A DNA stretch of 64,000 bases. It comes from Rhizobium sp. ARZ01 (GTDB lineage: Bacteria; Pseudomonadota; Alphaproteobacteria; Rhizobiales; Rhizobiaceae). Position 1 is the stretch's first letter. Each line of letters opens with the position of its first letter. Both the position numbers and the translations under genes were made by a program. The DNA lies in assembly GCF_014851675.1 (NCBI RefSeq), contig NZ_JACVAE010000005.1, positions 248,001 through 312,000 on the forward strand. Reading direction: 5' to 3'. Positions 60,922 to 64,000 of this stretch are shown in pieces. Below the pieces are notes generated by a model. The model saw only the letters and a program-made list of their open reading frames with translations, made no database searches and was not told where the DNA came from.

Positions 60922-63900
60922 ATGTCTATTATCAGCTCCGCCACGAATTCTATTGTACTCAACCGCAAAGGCCGCCTTCTATGCGCAACCGCGCTCATGA
61001 GCGTCCTGCTGCCGCTTGCAACCGCAAAGGCGCAGCAAGCCCAATACAACTATACGCAAACCGGCACCTACGCGGACGACATCTCGATCGACACGTCGGT
61101 TCGAATGACGACCGCAGCAGGCACCGTCGCGACCTACGCCGGCAATCTGAGCTTCAACACGGCCAACTCGATGCTGGATGTGGGATACGGGGCTGCCGCT
61201 GATTCAACGATCATCTTCTCGCCGGAGACCGTCAGCGGCATTCAACCCTCACCGGGGTCGTATGCCGGATGGTTGCGGCTGTGGTCGGGCCGCTTGCAGT
61301 TTGGCGCGGATACCGCCGCACGCGAGTATTTCTCACGCCACGGCGCGCGCGTTGCCTTATTTGGGGACGGCACTCTGGATCTCGCCGGCAGGGATCTCAA
61401 TTTATACCAATTCAACAAGGAGGGCGACGGTGTCGTCCTGAACGATAGCGCCGGGAGCATGGCGACTTTCGGCCTTGAGTTTGGAATGATAAACGGAGGC
61501 ATTCGTGACGGTGCTGGGACACTGCGATTGAGGAAGACCGGTTCCGGTGACCTCGTCCTCAACGGTATCAATGACTATTCCGGTGGTACGGAGATCGCGT
61601 TTGGCACGGTCTACCTCAGCACCGGTACCGGTATAGGAACCGGCTCCATCGAATTCAGCTCCAGTGGCTCCGCAGCTTCCGAACTACGGTTCGAGGCTGA
61701 CGGGTTGAGCCTGGCCAACGACATTCTCATCTCGGGCACTTCAGGCGCAATGCTAACCGTCAACACCGGACACTCCGTCGCGCTGGGCGGTGCGATTGCC
61801 GGCTCCGGTCCGTTCATAAAATACGGTAACGGCACCCTTGCTCTGACGGGGAGGAATAGCTTTACCGGTGACACCGACGTCCAATATGGCACATTGGTAC
61901 TCGATAGCGGCGATGCTATCGCCGATGCCAATCTGGTGCGGATCAGCCGCAACGGCACGCTGCGTCTGGCTCAGAGTGAGACGATCGACCGCCTTCAGGG
62001 CTCCGGTGGATCAGCTGTGCTTGACGGGGGGACGACCCTTTCCGTTGGCGCGTACAATGGCAATTCGAGTATCGCAAGCGTGATTCGTGGGGCCGGAGAA
62101 CTGCGCAAGCAGGGCAATGGGACGCTCGAACTGCTGGCCAACAACACTTACGCTGGCGACACCGCGATTGAAGGTGGCCGGGTCCTGGCGGGTCGGGACT
62201 TCGCCTTCGGTCTTGGTGGACAAGTGACCTTCAGACGAGCCTCGGAAGGTCGCAGCACCCTGGAATTGTCGAATGGTGTCACCATCGCTCAGAATATGCT
62301 GCTCGAAGACAGCATCAATCTCGACAACAACGATTTCAGCACCCTGTCCGGTGTCATTACTGGTCACAATCACATCATCCACAAGTTGGGCCAAGGAACT
62401 GTGAGCCTTACCGGCGAGAGCTTCGATGCGCCAGGTGCCGTCGTCCGCGCAGGGGGACTGTCGTTTGATGGCCGCTATGGCGGCAATGTTGAGGCGGCTT
62501 TCGGCGGCACCGTCACCGGATCCGGCCGTATCGAGGGCGATGTCTTCATCGAAGATGGCGGGCGGCTCTATGGGCAGTTTGACCGCACCCTGACCATGGG
62601 AAGTCTCACGCTCAACGAAAATTCCGATATAGAAATTCTGGTTGACGCACCGGGCGCCTCGGCCTTCTTCGAAGTTGAAGGCGATCTTGTGCTCGACGGC
62701 CGCCTGACGATCGATGATGGCGCCGGCGTGAATTTTGGTCAGGGCGTGTACCGCCTGTTCAACTATGGCGGCACGTTGACCGACAACGGGCTGGAGGTCG
62801 TCGGTGTTCCGGACGACAGCCGGTACGACATCGGCGATATCGAGATCCAGACCGCGATCGACAAGCAGGTGAACATCGTCGTCGGTGGTGATCCTGGCCC
62901 CGGGCCTGACCCGCGTCCGGATATTCTGTTCTGGGACGGTCCGAACTTGATTGCGGATGGTGTGATTTCTGGTGGGAGCGGCACTTGGAGCAACGGAACA
63001 GAGAACTGGACGACCACAAATGGTGACGCAAATCATAGCTGGGGCGGCCGTTTTGCCGTGTTTCAGGGCGATGCCGGCACGGTCCTCGTCAACGGTGGCA
63101 ATGGTCAAGTCTCGGTCACCGGCATGCAGTTCGCCGTCGACGGCTACCGTGTCAGAGGCGATGCCATCACACTTGCGGCCGGGGAAACCGTCATCCGTGT
63201 CGGCGACGGCTCGCAGGCTGGGGCGAATTACGTCGCGACGATTGCTTCCGAGTTGCGCGGCGACGGCGCGCTGATCAAGGACGATCTCGGCACTCTGGTT
63301 CTCACCGGCAACAACAGCTATCGCGGGGACACGATCGTGCGGGCTGGCACGCTCGTGGGCGATACCCAGAGTATTCGCAACAATATCGGGAACAACGGCC
63401 ATGTCGTGTTCAATCAGGATGATGACGCCGTCTTCGCGGGCAGCATCTTTGGTCGAGGCACCATGGAGAAATCGGGATCGGGGACACTTACCCTTGCCGG
63501 ACGCAGCGATCTCGACTGGACGATTAGTCAAGGCGGGCTGGCGTCCAGAACAGATCTGTTCGGCGGCGACGTCTCGATTGCTGCGAACAGCTTTATGCGG
63601 TTTGAACAGGATGGCAGCGGCACATATCGGGGCACGATCTCAGGTGAGGGTGAATTCCAAGCCGCTGTTGGCAATGGAAACTGGCTTCGCCTGACGGGGG
63701 ACAGCTCGGCTTTTGTTGGCTGGACGTCCGTGGCCAGCGGTGGCCTGATGGTTGATGGCAGACTCGGCGGCGGCCTCAATATGTTCGATGGGACCGTACT
63801 TGCGGGTATCGGGACGATTAACGGCACCGTCAACATCAATACCGGCGCAACCATTGCGCCGGGAAATTCGATCGGCACTCTCACTATCGCGGGCAACATT

Positions 63901-64000
63901 CACTTCCGAGAGGGATCGGCCTATGAGGTTGAGGTCAATCGAGAAGGCCAATCGGATCTAGTTGACGTCTCAGGCTCGGCATACCTCGATGGCGGGGCCG
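60922..64000 (+). CDS. Autotransporter adhesin, passenger portion (continues beyond the window)
   Basis: The frame is open from the ATG to the window end (at least 1,026 residues) with no stop seen. An extended signal peptide ('NRKGRLLCATALMSVLLPLATAKAQQ') precedes a long beta-helix passenger built of autotransporter-associated repeats. Examples are 'GSGDLVLNGINDYSGGTEIAFGTVYL', 'GNGTLALTGRNSFTGDTDVQYGTLVL' and 'NLGTLVLTGNNSYRGDTIVRAGTLVG', plus a 'GTINGTVNINTGATIAPGNSIGTLTIAGN' unit. The C-terminal beta-barrel must lie to the right. Expected at the cell surface, in attachment or aggregation. Confidence 0.9.
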   Translation, partial: MSIISSATNSIVLNRKGRLLCATALMSVLLPLATAKAQQAQYNYTQTGTYADDISIDTSVRMTTAAGTVATYAGNLSFNTANSMLDVGYGAAADSTIIFSPETVSGIQPSPGSYAGWLRLWSGRLQFGADTAAREYFSRHGARVALFGDGTLDLAGRDLNLYQFNKEGDGVVLNDSAGSMATFGLEFGMINGGIRDGAGTLRLRKTGSGDLVLNGINDYSGGTEIAFGTVYLSTGTGIGTGSIEFSSSGSAASELRFEADGLSLANDILISGTSGAMLTVNTGHSVALGGAIAGSGPFIKYGNGTLALTGRNSFTGDTDVQYGTLVLDSGDAIADANLVRISRNGTLRLAQSETIDRLQGSGGSAVLDGGTTLSVGAYNGNSSIASVIRGAGELRKQGNGTLELLANNTYAGDTAIEGGRVLAGRDFAFGLGGQVTFRRASEGRSTLELSNGVTIAQNMLLEDSINLDNNDFSTLSGVITGHNHIIHKLGQGTVSLTGESFDAPGAVVRAGGLSFDGRYGGNVEAAFGGTVTGSGRIEGDVFIEDGGRLYGQFDRTLTMGSLTLNENSDIEILVDAPGASAFFEVEGDLVLDGRLTIDDGAGVNFGQGVYRLFNYGGTLTDNGLEVVGVPDDSRYDIGDIEIQTAIDKQVNIVVGGDPGPGPDPRPDILFWDGPNLIADGVISGGSGTWSNGTENWTTTNGDANHSWGGRFAVFQGDAGTVLVNGGNGQVSVTGMQFAVDGYRVRGDAITLAAGETVIRVGDGSQAGANYVATIASELRGDGALIKDDLGTLVLTGNNSYRGDTIVRAGTLVGDTQSIRNNIGNNGHVVFNQDDDAVFAGSIFGRGTMEKSGSGTLTLAGRSDLDWTISQGGLASRTDLFGGDVSIAANSFMRFEQDGSGTYRGTISGEGEFQAAVGNGNWLRLTGDSSAFVGWTSVASGGLMVDGRLGGGLNMFDGTVLAGIGTINGTVNINTGATIAPGNSIGTLTIAGNIHFREGSAYEVEVNREGQSDLVDVSGSAYLDGGA

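Noticed and set aside
62011..63531. 506-codon minus-strand open frame inside the autotransporter
   Set aside because: It is antisense to a clear repeat protein; its composition mirrors the + frame and has no domain of its own.

Overview
This is high-GC DNA from an alphaproteobacterium, most likely Rhizobiaceae (Sinorhizobium/Ensifer or Rhizobium type). The pointers are several DUF982 and DUF1515 genes, many small rhizobial orphan genes, FCD-type GntR regulators and dense ABC-transporter operons. No rRNA, complete tRNA, replication or core housekeeping genes are visible, and the centre is full of broken genes. An accessory replicon or a genomic island is therefore more likely than core chromosome (inference).

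Layout. 1-502: end of a LysR regulator. 651-9695: catabolic cluster with ETF (etfBA), an aldehyde dehydrogenase, a FadR-type regulator, a 1,020-residue FAD/Fe-S D-2-hydroxyacid dehydrogenase, and a divergent pair of short-chain dehydrogenases. The flavoenzyme probably feeds electrons through ETF to the quinone pool. 9883-10702: an antitoxin beside a ruined toxin, and debris. 10930-21795: a coherent catabolic locus with a peptide-type ABC transporter (five genes), a pyrroline-carboxylate-reductase-like protein, an unusual cobalamin-binding mutase-like protein, a gamma-glutamylcyclotransferase-like protein, a GntR regulator and an M20 amidohydrolase. Two matching 20-bp palindromes precede its two + strand blocks. 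I consider this the best candidate for an undescribed pathway.

21866-25320: HigA with a decayed HigB, transposase remnants, RidA and LysR genes. 25760-33200: small rhizobial or phage-derived genes, many frameshifted, with a ~110-nt structured repeat found three times. 33200-36360: a broken DUF4157 gene, a stand-alone LigD-type ligase, a tRNA-Gly 3' fragment that looks like an attachment site, and an orphan Imm11 immunity gene. 36919-38844: a Cache-domain adenylate cyclase. 39138-41760: more small-gene debris, including a second copy of a segment at 28.9-29.7 kb. 41889-43016: a Fic protein with a palindrome at its promoter. 43214-45142: truncated genes and an XRE regulator.

45218-48310: a glycine-betaine/choline-type ABC transporter. 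48703-51341: a GNAT acetyltransferase and an ABC exporter. 52144-54009: an RTX protein. 54284-56110: debris, an EAL phosphodiesterase and a duplicated hairpin region. 56073-59448: a three-gene signalling operon (periplasmic molybdopterin-oxidoreductase-like protein, PAS histidine kinase, LuxR-type response regulator). 59646-60517: a lipoprotein and a secreted protein. 60922-64000: the first ~1,026 residues of a large autotransporter that runs off the window. The last 12 kb is surface and signalling functions; the first 22 kb is catabolism.
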